From contig JAACDY010000107.1 of assembly GCA_009936675.1 (NCBI GenBank), forward strand, positions 1 to 18,188: a stretch of DNA of 18,188 nucleotides, read 5' to 3'. Each line of letters opens with the position of its first letter. Position 1 is the stretch's first letter. This document shows positions 1 to 6,603 of the stretch, piece by piece. Made by a program: the position numbers and the translations under genes. The notes beneath the pieces were generated by a model. The model did not search any database. It was given only the letters and a program-made list of their open reading frames with translations, and was not told the DNA's origin. Origin of the DNA: Bacteroidota bacterium. Lineage in GTDB: Bacteria > Bacteroidota > Bacteroidia > Flavobacteriales > Flavobacteriaceae.

Positions 1-41
1 AAAGGATGGTATTTTAAAAAGTTTTTCTATGTATAAAAAAG

Positions 42-116
42 TGGGTGTTACTGGATTCGAACCGGTGACCTCTACCCTGTCAAGGTAGCGCTCTAAACCA
101 ACTGAGCTAAACACCC
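42..116 (-). tRNA. tRNA-Val (anticodon GAC)
   Basis: The minus strand folds as a complete cloverleaf. The acceptor stem GGGTGTT (116-110) pairs perfectly with AACACCC (49-43), and the discriminator is A at 42. The D stem is GCTC/GAGC. The anticodon stem CTACC/GGTAG encloses the loop TTGACAG, so the anticodon is GAC (81-79), reading valine codon GUC. The T loop is TTCGAAT. The T stem ACCGG/CCAGT has one C-A mismatch (64 against 52). CCA is not encoded. A T-run on the transcribed strand (40-35) follows at once and could end transcription. Confidence 0.96.
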
Positions 117-125
117 CTATTGGCG

Positions 126-133
126 CAAAATTA
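126..133 (-). promoter_or_regulatory. -7 promoter box for tRNA-Val
   Basis: The minus strand reads TAATTTTG, an exact match to the Bacteroidetes -7 consensus TAnnTTTG. It ends 9 nt before the tRNA 5' end, a fitting distance for a transcript with a short 5' leader. I see no convincing TTTG -33 box at 19-21 nt upstream. The assignment rests on consensus and position only. Confidence 0.5.
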
Positions 134-386
134 AGCAATCAATAAAGAGTACCTAAATAAATAGCTTTCCTTGTTGGGATAAAGTTTGATCATTAGTGTA
201 AATATGGATTTTTCAGTGAAATTATCAAAAGGTTAAATAATCCTTATCAATACCGGCTTAAATTCTTTTTTTGAAATATAAAATTCATAAAAATCGATAA
301 TTATTTACGGATTTATCAATTTGATTCTTTCTGATTAAAGAATTGAAAAAATCCTGACAATTATTTTATGTAAGTCATAAAAACGA
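134..386. other. AT-rich intergenic stretch with no recognised gene
   Basis: Between the tRNA promoter and the box at 397 I see no credible coding region on either strand. The longest ATG reading frame I noticed by eye is 10 codons (from about 204). There is no strong inverted repeat and no RNA family that I recognise. The stretch is very AT-rich. Confidence 0.5.
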
Positions 387-396
387 ATATGTAAAG

Positions 397-404
397 TAAT
401 TTTG
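397..404 (+). promoter_or_regulatory. -7 promoter box for the 418-560 transcript
   Basis: TAATTTTG matches TAnnTTTG exactly and is identical to the box of the tRNA on the other strand. It ends 13 nt before the TTG at 418, the same spacing seen before ddl and the 603 gene. The -33 region around 370 has no clear TTTG. A terminator at 522-559 on the same strand gives a predicted transcript of about 150 nt. Confidence 0.45.
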
Positions 405-417
405 TGTGGGTTAGTTG

Positions 418-480
418 TTGAAAGCATTATACTTTTACATCAGAATTAAGGAGCAATACAACACACAAGTTCATTCTTAA
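418..480 (+). CDS. Candidate 20-residue small protein or leader peptide
   Basis: An open frame runs from TTG at 418 (another TTG at 415) to TAA at 478-480. The peptide begins MKALYFYIRI and ends EQYNTQVHS, with an aromatic N-terminal half and a polar C-terminal half. I recognise no family. Support is positional: a good TAnnTTTG box ends 13 nt before the start, and a 13-bp terminator follows on the same strand with nothing else between to explain it. A competing reading is a non-coding RNA: 414-420 can pair with 454-462 around a two-base bulge, and AATTAAG (444-450) can pair with CTTAATT downstream. There is no ATG, so translation is uncertain. Confidence 0.3.
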   Translation: MKALYFYIRIKEQYNTQVHS

Positions 481-486
481 TTTAGT

Positions 487-507
487 TAATTTAATTGTTT
501 GGTTTTT
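487..507 (+). repeat. 21-nt repeat, copy 1
   Basis: TAATTTAATTGTTTGGTTTTT matches copy 2 at 879-899 in 20 of 21 positions (T versus C at the fourth base); the last 17 bases are identical. This copy starts 6 nt after the stop of the candidate small ORF and lies upstream of the terminator hairpin. Confidence 0.75.
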
Positions 508-521
508 TTTATTATTTCGTG

Positions 522-559
522 AATTGGGCGGGTTTCTTCAACCCGCCCAATTTTTTTTT
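522..559 (+). terminator. Strong intrinsic terminator
   Basis: A perfect 13-bp stem pairs 522-534 (AATTGGGCGGGTT) with 540-552 around the five-base loop TCTTC. The run of T at 551-559 follows on the plus strand. No matching T-run lies on the other side for minus-strand transcripts, so it works in the plus direction. No annotated gene of normal size lies upstream on this strand, which is the main reason to propose a short transcript starting near 410. Confidence 0.88.
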
Positions 560-589
560 GAATATTTTAAAGAGTAATAATTACCTTTA
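557..589 (+). promoter_or_regulatory. Promoter for the 603-881 gene
   Basis: TTTG at 557-560 is followed after 21 nt by TACCTTTA (582-589), seven of eight positions to a TAnnTTTG box, with fitting spacing. The box ends 13 nt before the ATG at 603. The -33 element lies inside the T-run of the preceding terminator, so the two units are insulated but packed together. Confidence 0.4.
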
Positions 590-602
590 TATTTAATGTA
601 GT

Positions 603-881
603 ATGAAAATGAGGAATAAAATTTTAGCTCTAACTGCCTTACTCTCCCTGATTCTTCTAGTTTTTCTCATTCGATCCGAAGGAATTATCAAAGAGGCAGA
701 TGCTTGTTTGTGCACTGAAATTCTCAGTAATGATAGTTTTCTTGACAATAAAAATAAAATGCCATCAGTAAAGAATTGCATTGATACATTCGAAAATTTT
801 GAGAATGCTCATCTCAGGTGCATAAAATCTTTTAAATTCGATCACCCTCAAATAAAAAAGGATTCTTTAAAAGCGACATAA
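603..881 (+). CDS. Small membrane-anchored or exported protein of unknown function, four cysteines
   Basis: The product is 92 aa and I do not recognise it. A short basic N-terminus (MKMRNK) is followed by a hydrophobic segment at residues 7-23, so it is either a signal anchor or an uncleaved signal. The rest is soluble and contains four cysteines (C35, C37, C59, C73); C35-x-C37 follows EADA. C35 lies too far from the hydrophobic stretch for a lipobox. The spacing resembles a small disulfide-bonded or metal-binding domain, which is inference only. A second ATG at 609 is possible, but 603 fits the upstream promoter spacing. Its own promoter and the terminator before it suggest a monocistronic unit. 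The minus-strand frame over the same bases is not supported. Confidence 0.6.
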   Translation: MKMRNKILALTALLSLILLVFLIRSEGIIKEADACLCTEILSNDSFLDNKNKMPSVKNCIDTFENFENAHLRCIKSFKFDHPQIKKDSLKAT

Positions 882-899
882 CTTAATTGTTTGGTTTTT
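879..899 (+). repeat. 21-nt repeat, copy 2
   Basis: TAACTTAATTGTTTGGTTTTT begins with the TAA stop of the 603-881 gene and matches copy 1 (487-507) in 20 of 21 bases. Both copies therefore sit directly behind a reading frame on the same strand, so a shared 3'-UTR function is possible. No hairpin of terminator strength adjoins this copy. Confidence 0.75.
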
Positions 900-961
900 A
901 TATTTTAGAGCATTCGAGTCTCCCAAATCAATTGTTGAACTAATATGATTAAAATAAATAC

Positions 962-1171
962 GTGAAAGAAAAATTAAAGAAATTTAGATTTTTGCTACTG
1001 TTGATTCCCTTGGGAATTGTCATACGATTTGTCGATCAGAAAGTAACCCAAGATGGTTTTTTGTCAACCAATGCCATTTCGGATCATTACCTTTTTATTG
1101 CGGGCTTGGTGGTCATCGTAATTGGTTTATTGGCCGCCATCCTATACTTTGATAAACAATCCAATTCCTAA
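962..1171 (+). CDS. Small two-helix membrane protein, unknown function
   Basis: The product is 69 aa with a GTG start at 962 (MKEKLKKFRF). A basic N-terminus is followed by a hydrophobic helix at residues 9-23, a polar loop of about 20 residues, a second helix at 43-63, and the short polar tail FDKQSNS. No enzymatic motif is visible. The stop is only 9 nt before the flavin reductase gene, so the two are probably co-transcribed. The ATG at 945 is in another frame and closes at once. I do not recognise the family. The composition and the two clean helices make it a likely real gene. Confidence 0.65.
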   Translation: MKEKLKKFRFLLLLIPLGIVIRFVDQKVTQDGFLSTNAISDHYLFIAGLVVIVIGLLAAILYFDKQSNS

Positions 1172-1180
1172 ACACCCATA

Positions 1181-1813
1181 ATGCAGCATTTCAACACCGA
1201 TGAGATCCAAGGACTCTCAAAACTTTATCGTCTCAACCTGATCAACAGCATTACGGGCTACAAGTCCGCCAATATGATCGGTACAAAATCTAACTCTGGC
1301 GAAGAAAATGTCGCCATTTTCAGTTCCATCACACACTTGGGCAGCAGTCCTGCTTTACTTCACTTTACCTTGCGTCCCAACACTGTTCCTCGCGACACCT
1401 ACAAAAACATCAAAGAAAATAATGTTTTTACCGTAAACCACGTCTCATTGGGTCAAATTGAGCAAGCCCATCACACCAGTGCTAAATACGATGAAAATAT
1501 TTCGGAATTTGATCAAACTCAATTGGAGTCTGAGTATAGATTGGATTGGCATGCTCCATTTGTAAAAGGTTCCCCCATTGGTTTGGGATGTCGGTATCTC
1601 AATGAATACAACATCAAAGAAAACGGTTGTGTGTTGATTATCGCTGCCATAGAACATGTTTTTGTTGACGATCAACTCTTACAAGAGGATGGTTGGGTCA
1701 AATTAGAATTGGGAGAAGTTGTTGCTATTAATGGACTTGACGGATATGCCCTACCTCAATTACAAAAAAGACTAGAATATGCTCGACCCAACGAAATCGT
1801 TAAAAAACCCTAA
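1181..1813 (+). CDS. Flavin reductase-like FMN-binding protein
   Basis: The 210-aa product resembles the flavin reductase-like / DIM6-NTAB family of split-barrel FMN-binding proteins. Residues 20-110 show the core: an N-terminal region with NSITGYKSANMIGT, then VAIFSSITHLGSSPALLHFTLRP, then VPRDTYKNIKENNVFTVNHV, matching the usual order of FMN-contacting strands and the T-x-x-N-I motif. Such proteins bind FMN and reduce flavin or small substrates with NAD(P)H; the substrate here cannot be read from sequence. It appears cytoplasmic, with no signal peptide. It follows the small membrane protein by 9 nt and precedes the O-methyltransferase by 8 nt, so a three-gene operon is likely. Confidence 0.82.
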   Translation: MQHFNTDEIQGLSKLYRLNLINSITGYKSANMIGTKSNSGEENVAIFSSITHLGSSPALLHFTLRPNTVPRDTYKNIKENNVFTVNHVSLGQIEQAHHTSAKYDENISEFDQTQLESEYRLDWHAPFVKGSPIGLGCRYLNEYNIKENGCVLIIAAIEHVFVDDQLLQEDGWVKLELGEVVAINGLDGYALPQLQKRLEYARPNEIVKKP

Positions 1814-1821
1814 AGCCTAGG

Positions 1822-2467
1822 ATGGATTTTATCAATGATGACATTATGCAATATGCAGAAAGCCACTCCCAAGAGGAATCGGAACTGCTGAAAGAACTCC
1901 AAAGAGAAACCCATCAAAAAGTATTGCAACCCAGAATGATCAGCGGTCATTTACAAGGCAGATTTTTGAGTTTGATCTCCCAATTGATTCAACCTGAAAA
2001 AATCCTGGAGATAGGGACTTATACTGGCTACGCTACCCTTTGTTTGGCGGAAGGTCTAAAAAAAAATGGAGCTATCCACACCATTGAAATTAACGAGGAA
2101 CTGCTTGATTTTCAAAGAAAATATTTTGATAGGAGCGATTACAAAAAACAAATCTTTGGTCACCATGGCGACGCAAAAAAAAATCATTCCAGAACTTGAT
2201 TTCAGTTTTGACTTGGTCTTTATTGATGCCGACAAATCCAACTATTGTCACTATTTTGATCTGATACTACCCAAATTAAATAAGGGAGGAATTATCATTG
2301 CGGACAATGTTCTCTGGAGTGGAAAAGTACTCCATACCAATCTTCCCGATAAGGACAGCGAAACTTTGGGGCTGAAAAATTTTAACGATAAAGTAAACGC
2401 TGATAGGGCAGTAGAAACTTTTTTACTCCCCATCAGAGATGGTCTGATGATTTGTCGAAAAATCTAG
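1822..2467 (+). pseudogene. Class I SAM-dependent O-methyltransferase, frameshifted
   Basis: The gene encodes an O-methyltransferase of the caffeoyl-CoA OMT-like family (COG4122) in two frames. Frame one (1822-2199) carries the N-terminal helices and the SAM-binding motif ILEIGTYTGYATL (about residues 61-73), with TIEIN after it. The second frame carries FDLVFIDADKSNY, GGIIIADNVLW and the C-terminus, ending in TAG at 2465-2467. The switch lies in A9 at 2175-2183. Removing one A gives GDAKKIIPELDFSFDLVFID, exactly the family pattern, and a protein of 214 aa, the normal length. Nothing else in the gene is damaged. It may be a true recent loss, a homopolymer sequencing error, or a gene rescued by slippage on the A9 run. 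The stop overlaps that of tatA. Confidence 0.85.
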
Positions 2468-2736
2468 AGATCTCTTTTGATAGAATCGGTCAACTCATCA
2501 AAATCTTCCTTGACCTTGTCCACTTGGTTTTTCAATTCTTTTCCCATGCCACCCGCAGGATTTTTGGTGTCAACAGATTTTTGAATTTCTGATTTAATTT
2601 CGTTGGTAGCATTTCTCACCTGATTCACTCCTTTGGCGAGAGATTTGGCAATAGAAGGAATCTTATCGGCACCAAAAATAAGCAGCACGATAAAGAAAAT
2701 AAATACGATCTCGGCACCGCTGATAAAAAGAAACAT
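2464..2736 (-). CDS. tatA: Sec-independent protein translocase TatA/TatE-type subunit
   Basis: The product is 90 aa. An N-terminal transmembrane helix at residues 4-21 (SGAEIVFIFFIVLLIFGADKIP) is followed by the Phe-Gly hinge (FG at 21-22) and an amphipathic helix rich in K and E, with a charged C-terminal tail. This is the TatA/B plan; the length and the FGADKIPSIAKSLAKG hinge favour TatA/E. Together with TatC it would form the pore that exports folded proteins with twin-arginine signals. No tatC lies in the window. It follows the M1 peptidase on the same strand but has its own promoter box, so transcription may be partly independent. Confidence 0.9.
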   Translation of the reverse strand: MFLFISGAEIVFIFFIVLLIFGADKIPSIAKSLAKGVNQVRNATNEIKSEIQKSVDTKNPAGGMGKELKNQVDKVKEDFDELTDSIKRDL

Positions 2737-2751
2737 GAATTATTTTTTTAA

Positions 2752-2759
2752 CAAATATA
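2752..2759 (-). promoter_or_regulatory. -7 promoter box for tatA
   Basis: The minus strand reads TATATTTG, an exact TAnnTTTG, ending 15 nt before the tatA start. It lies in the 90-nt gap behind the M1 peptidase gene. No clear TTTG is seen at 19-21 nt upstream. Confidence 0.45.
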
Positions 2760-2826
2760 TAAAATGGTAAACAACCGATACCGTATGAAAACTCAAAATG
2801 AAATGATGTTTTTAATAAAAAGGCTT

Positions 2827-5133
2827 TTAGTTTTTCATCTTGGCTTTAAATTGATCAAATTCTGACATTTCCTCGGTTTTGGGCCAGCTGTTGTTAGACA
2901 AATCAACATCGGCAGTCTCTTGATCAGGATCTACCTCAATACCGATGATTTCTTTATCCGTTGCGATTACTTTTTTCATTTGATGATCATTTTTACGCCA
3001 TGCCTGAACTGGATACCTAACACGTGCTTTAGAACCATCAGCATAAGAAAAGTCAACGATAAGTGGCATTACCAAACCTCCAGGTTTTTCAAAAGTAATC
3101 TCATAAAAGTTTTTGGGAATTTTGATGGAGGAATCCTTTTCACTGGCGTTTTCCTCTATATAAGATTTTAGGTCTTGAGAGTGATCTACTGGGCTTCCAG
3201 ATTTGTACTCCAACTTAAAATCTTCGTTATCTTCTACCATTGTAAAAACTACTGGAGGTAAATCGGCCTGCGTCATACCATAATTTTTAAGCATTTCTAA
3301 AACCTCTTTACCGGGTTCATTGGAAACAAAAAACTGTTTGACCTCCTTGACCCCTATATCGACGAAGTCTGTAGTGTAAAACCAGCCTCTCCAAAACCAA
3401 TCCAAATCAACTGCAGAGGCATCCTCCATGGTTCTGAAAAAATCAGCGGGTGTGGGGTGCTTGAACATCCACCTTTGGGAGTAGGTTTTAAAAGCATGGT
3501 CGAATAAGTCCCTACCCATAACAGTTTCCCTCAAAATATTGAGCGCCGTAGCAGGTTTTCCATAGGCATTGGGCCCCAACTGATAAACATTTTCGGGATT
3601 GGACATGATGGGAGCGATAAAGCTCTGGTCCCCTGACATATAATTTACAATTTTCTTGGGCTCCCCCCTTCTGGAAGGATATTTTTCCAAGCCCTCAATG
3701 GCGCTGGGATGGGTTTTGCCAAACTCTTGCTCCGCCAGATACTGCATAAAAGTATCCAGTCCTTCGTCCATCCAACCCCATTGCCTTTCGTCAGAATTAA
3801 TAATCATAGGAAAAAAATTATGTCCAATTTCGTGTATGATGACGCTAATCATTCCGAATTTTACGGAATTTGAGTAAGATCCGTCCTCATCGGGTCGTCC
3901 ATAATTCCAACAAATCATCGGATACTCCATACCTTGGTTCTTGGCATGAACCGACACAGCCTTGGGATAGGGGTAATCAAAGGTGTGATGAGAATAGGTT
4001 TTTAGGGTTTGAACAACGGCTTTGGTGGAATACTCCTCCCAAAGGGGATTCCCTTCTTTGGGATATAGGGACACCGCCATGACGTTCTTTCCTCCCAATT
4101 TTACGGCCATCATTTCCCAAATAAATTTTCTGGAGCTTGCAAAACCAAAGTCTCTAACATTTTTGGCTTTGAATTCCCAAGTTTTTTTCTTTTTTGAAAC
4201 ACTTTTTTCTCTTTCTATGGCTTCCTCCTCCGAAACGATGATTACGGGTTTGTCGAAAGAAGTTTGCGCTTGACGATACCTTTTGAATTCCTCACGAGAA
4301 AGGACATCTTTTGGGTTTTGTAACTGACCGGTAGCCTCGACCACATGATCGGCTGGAACGGTCAACCTTACGGTATAGTCCCCAAAGTTGAGCGCAAACT
4401 CTCCATTGCCCCAAAACTGGTGATTCTGCCATCCCTCTACATCATTGTAAACAGCCAATCTGGGGAAAAACTGTGCGATTACGTAGGCGCGGTTACCGTC
4501 CTTAGGAAAATACTCATATCCTGAGCGGGCACGATTTTCGACATGATTGTTGACATTGTACCACCACTTAATTGAAAATTTAAATTGATCCCCACTTTTC
4601 AGAGGCTGGGGCAAGTCCACACGCATCATGGTCATGTTGATGGTGTGTTTTAAAGGGGTTCCATTGGCGTCCTTAACCCAATTTATATTGAAGCCTCCAT
4701 CAAAGGGTTCTTTAAAAAATGTATTGACAAAGGTTTCAACGCGAAGTATGGGTTCTGCACCCTCACCGTTTTTTTCCAAAGCAGGCGCATCCTTTTTGCG
4801 GATATTTTGATCCAACTGAACCCACAAATAGCTCAAGTCGTCTGGAGAATTATTGGTGTAGGTAATTTCTTCCTCACCGTATATTTTTTGGTTCTCGTCA
4901 TCCAATTCTATGTCCATGACGTAGTCTACCTTTTGTTGGTAATAGTCTCTCCCCGGAGCACCGGAGGCTGTCCTGTAGCTGTTGGGGGTGGCCAACTCAT
5001 CTTTTAGTTGTTTGAATTTATTGTTATTGGAATGACCAGCAGTAGACAGGGAGTCACTTTGGGCTTGGACACTCAAAGAAAACTGTAAAAACAAAAAAGA
5101 AAAGAAAAGGAGTTTAAATTCAATGATTTTCAT
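2827..5133 (-). CDS. Secreted M1 family zinc metallopeptidase (aminopeptidase-like)
   Basis: The product is 768 aa. Residues 1-24 form a signal peptide (hydrophobic FFSFLFLQFSLSVQA, likely cut after AQA). The N-terminal beta domain spans about 60-270, and the catalytic domain holds GMEYP (401-405, the counterpart of GxMEN), HEIGH (H434, E435, H438) and the third zinc ligand E457 in WMDEGLD, exactly 18 residues after H438. A downstream AYGKPATALNIL segment fits the helix carrying the catalytic Tyr. M1 enzymes remove N-terminal residues from peptides; here the likely site is periplasm or outer envelope. It is the third gene after the carboxypeptidase-regulatory-like and DUF6702 genes, with a 51-nt gap before it. 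Confidence 0.93.
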   Translation of the reverse strand: MKIIEFKLLFFSFLFLQFSLSVQAQSDSLSTAGHSNNNKFKQLKDELATPNSYRTASGAPGRDYYQQKVDYVMDIELDDENQKIYGEEEITYTNNSPDDLSYLWVQLDQNIRKKDAPALEKNGEGAEPILRVETFVNTFFKEPFDGGFNINWVKDANGTPLKHTINMTMMRVDLPQPLKSGDQFKFSIKWWYNVNNHVENRARSGYEYFPKDGNRAYVIAQFFPRLAVYNDVEGWQNHQFWGNGEFALNFGDYTVRLTVPADHVVEATGQLQNPKDVLSREEFKRYRQAQTSFDKPVIIVSEEEAIEREKSVSKKKKTWEFKAKNVRDFGFASSRKFIWEMMAVKLGGKNVMAVSLYPKEGNPLWEEYSTKAVVQTLKTYSHHTFDYPYPKAVSVHAKNQGMEYPMICWNYGRPDEDGSYSNSVKFGMISVIIHEIGHNFFPMIINSDERQWGWMDEGLDTFMQYLAEQEFGKTHPSAIEGLEKYPSRRGEPKKIVNYMSGDQSFIAPIMSNPENVYQLGPNAYGKPATALNILRETVMGRDLFDHAFKTYSQRWMFKHPTPADFFRTMEDASAVDLDWFWRGWFYTTDFVDIGVKEVKQFFVSNEPGKEVLEMLKNYGMTQADLPPVVFTMVEDNEDFKLEYKSGSPVDHSQDLKSYIEENASEKDSSIKIPKNFYEITFEKPGGLVMPLIVDFSYADGSKARVRYPVQAWRKNDHQMKKVIATDKEIIGIEVDPDQETADVDLSNNSWPKTEEMSEFDQFKAKMKN

Positions 5134-5184
5134 AAGGTCGGGTATTTAAGTTGGGTATTTTATTGCAATTTATGATTAAATCTT

Positions 5185-5697
5185 TTAATTATTCATGTTG
5201 AAAAAGTCATTTGGAATTTCGAAAACAGATTTGGAGGAAACTGCCAAAAAACTTTTTCGTTTAGAAGCGAGTTTGAGATGGATGATATTTTTTTGATCTG
5301 GAAGATAATCAAAGAAAATGGTGTTTTCAATACTCAATGGAGGCGCAATCGTATCCAATTGCAGTTCCATATAAGCTATCAAAACATCGCTTTTATATAC
5401 TTTACCTAAAAAATCAAAATCCACGATTTCACCATGAACCTTAAAAGTGATGTTTTTTCGAAAGTAATCTTCTATCAAACTGTCTATTTCCTCTTGGGCA
5501 ACCTCCGGTGTCAGTTGGGTTTTATCATTTCCATTTTGCCTTAGGACTCCCTCAAAATCATCCAGAAAAACTTGAGTGGTAATTTGTAGGGATTTTTCTC
5601 CGGGGACAAACCTAACCGAAGTGGTTGAAACATAAAAATTGTGGAGGGAAACCGCCAAGAAAAGACAGTAGAAAAAACCCAAAACCAACTTGGTCAT
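5185..5697 (-). CDS. DUF6702-type exported protein
   Basis: The product is 170 aa with an N-terminal signal-like helix at residues 4-18 (LVLGFFYCLFLAVSL) followed by HNFYVSTTSVRF. The body is predicted to be beta-rich: ITTQVFLDDFEGVLRQ, then an EIDSLIEDYF helix, FKVHGEIVDFDFLGKVYKSDVLIAYMEL and a final IIHLKLASKRKSFLAVS. The HxFYVSxTxI...LQIT.QvF.DD.E start fits Bacteroidota proteins of the DUF6702 family, whose function is unknown. Its ATG overlaps the TGA of the preceding gene by four bases, so the two are translationally coupled. Being followed by the M1 peptidase suggests a shared envelope role; that is inference. Confidence 0.78.
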   Translation of the reverse strand: MTKLVLGFFYCLFLAVSLHNFYVSTTSVRFVPGEKSLQITTQVFLDDFEGVLRQNGNDKTQLTPEVAQEEIDSLIEDYFRKNITFKVHGEIVDFDFLGKVYKSDVLIAYMELQLDTIAPPLSIENTIFFDYLPDQKNIIHLKLASKRKSFLAVSSKSVFEIPNDFFNMNN

Positions 5698-6422
5698 TTC
5701 GCATTTAATTTATCACGATAAATCTGGCTTTCAGAAATCAAATAGTCAATCAATTGAAATTGCTGACCTGTTTTGAGTAATTTATTAGAGGGTAAATTTT
5801 CATCAATATGCTCTAAAAAACCAATGACTTCATCGTTTTTCAAGGCGAGATCGTTAATAAAAAATTCATCGCTAAAAACATATGTCAGAATTTCACTGGG
5901 TTTTATTTTTTGTTTTTCTTCCTCTGTTTTGTTGCTTACCGCCTTTGCAATCAATTTTGCTATATTAATAATGTTTAGACCATTTCGCAGTTGTCCTTGA
6001 GTGACGATGGTATTTTCCAATTCTGTAGATTTGTCTCTGTTGTAGTCATAGCCTTTAAACTCTTCCTCCTTGAGGTCGAGAAACTTTTCGGTATTTTCTG
6101 GGGTAACCACTACCTCTTCGAGTGCATTGATTTTTTCATTGACCGTGATGATCAATCTATTTTTTTTTAAAATTTCGGGGGTTATTTTCACGGTTCTGAT
6201 CAGGTATTGAACAGAAGAGAAAACCACTTCATCCCCCAAAGCTACGGCAATCTCAACCCCACCCTCACCATCAGTAATGGTATTGAGTTGGGCGGTGTTG
6301 TTTACTACATTGGCGGCTACTACATTGCGATTACGGTAAATCAACTGCCCCTTGATCAGTTTTCGTTGTTGACCCAAAACCATTATGGGCAGTAGAAAAA
6401 AAAGCAAGTGTATTTTTTTCAT
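5694..6422 (-). CDS. Exported protein with carboxypeptidase-regulatory-like domain
   Basis: The product is 242 aa with a signal peptide at 1-17 (KKIHLLFFLLPIMVLG, then QQ). Residues 21-100 form a CarboxypepD_reg-like beta-sandwich: IKGQLIYRNRNVVAANVVNNTAQLNTITDGEGGVEIAVALGDEVVFSS, ending in LEEVVV, like the N-terminal domain of SusC-type receptors. No plug or barrel follows. The C-terminal part (about 105-242) is mainly helical and charged and matches no family I know. It is probably periplasmic or outer-membrane associated. It is the first gene of a unit with the DUF6702 and M1 genes. TATCTTTA (6434-6427) lies just before the start, but it is too close and imperfect to call a promoter. Confidence 0.75.
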   Translation of the reverse strand: MKKIHLLFFLLPIMVLGQQRKLIKGQLIYRNRNVVAANVVNNTAQLNTITDGEGGVEIAVALGDEVVFSSVQYLIRTVKITPEILKKNRLIITVNEKINALEEVVVTPENTEKFLDLKEEEFKGYDYNRDKSTELENTIVTQGQLRNGLNIINIAKLIAKAVSNKTEEEKQKIKPSEILTYVFSDEFFINDLALKNDEVIGFLEHIDENLPSNKLLKTGQQFQLIDYLISESQIYRDKLNAK

Positions 6423-6531
6423 CCTCTAAAGATAATAAGCTAATCAATTCAAATGTTTATAAATAGCGTTAAAATTGGGTATCGATAACTATACATTTTT
6501 TAGACTCCAATAAAATGGTGTAATTTTAAAT

Positions 6532-6539
6532 TAGTTTTG
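6532..6539 (+). promoter_or_regulatory. Possible -7 box for the M15 peptidase gene
   Basis: TAGTTTTG matches TAnnTTTG exactly on the plus strand in the 181-nt divergent gap. It ends 64 nt before the ATG at 6604, longer than the 13-20 nt seen at other genes here, and no -33 TTTG is clear, so support is weak. Confidence 0.25.
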
Positions 6540-6603
6540 AGAGTGAAAATTAAAAATTTACCATTCGGTAATAACACCTTAATAGATCGATAGTTTATTG
6601 ATT

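Noticed and set aside
448..453. AAGGAG as a Shine-Dalgarno sequence
   Set aside because: No start codon lies at the right distance, and no other gene in the window uses such a site; it is codons Lys-Glu of the small frame or chance.
522..559. Terminator read as bidirectional, serving the tRNA or a minus-strand gene
   Set aside because: The T-run is only on the plus side; no A-run precedes the stem on the plus strand, and the tRNA has its own T-run at 35-40.
411..560. Leader-peptide attenuator controlling the 603 gene
   Set aside because: I see no sequence complementary to the GC-rich arm that could form an antiterminator, and the 603 gene has its own promoter after the terminator.
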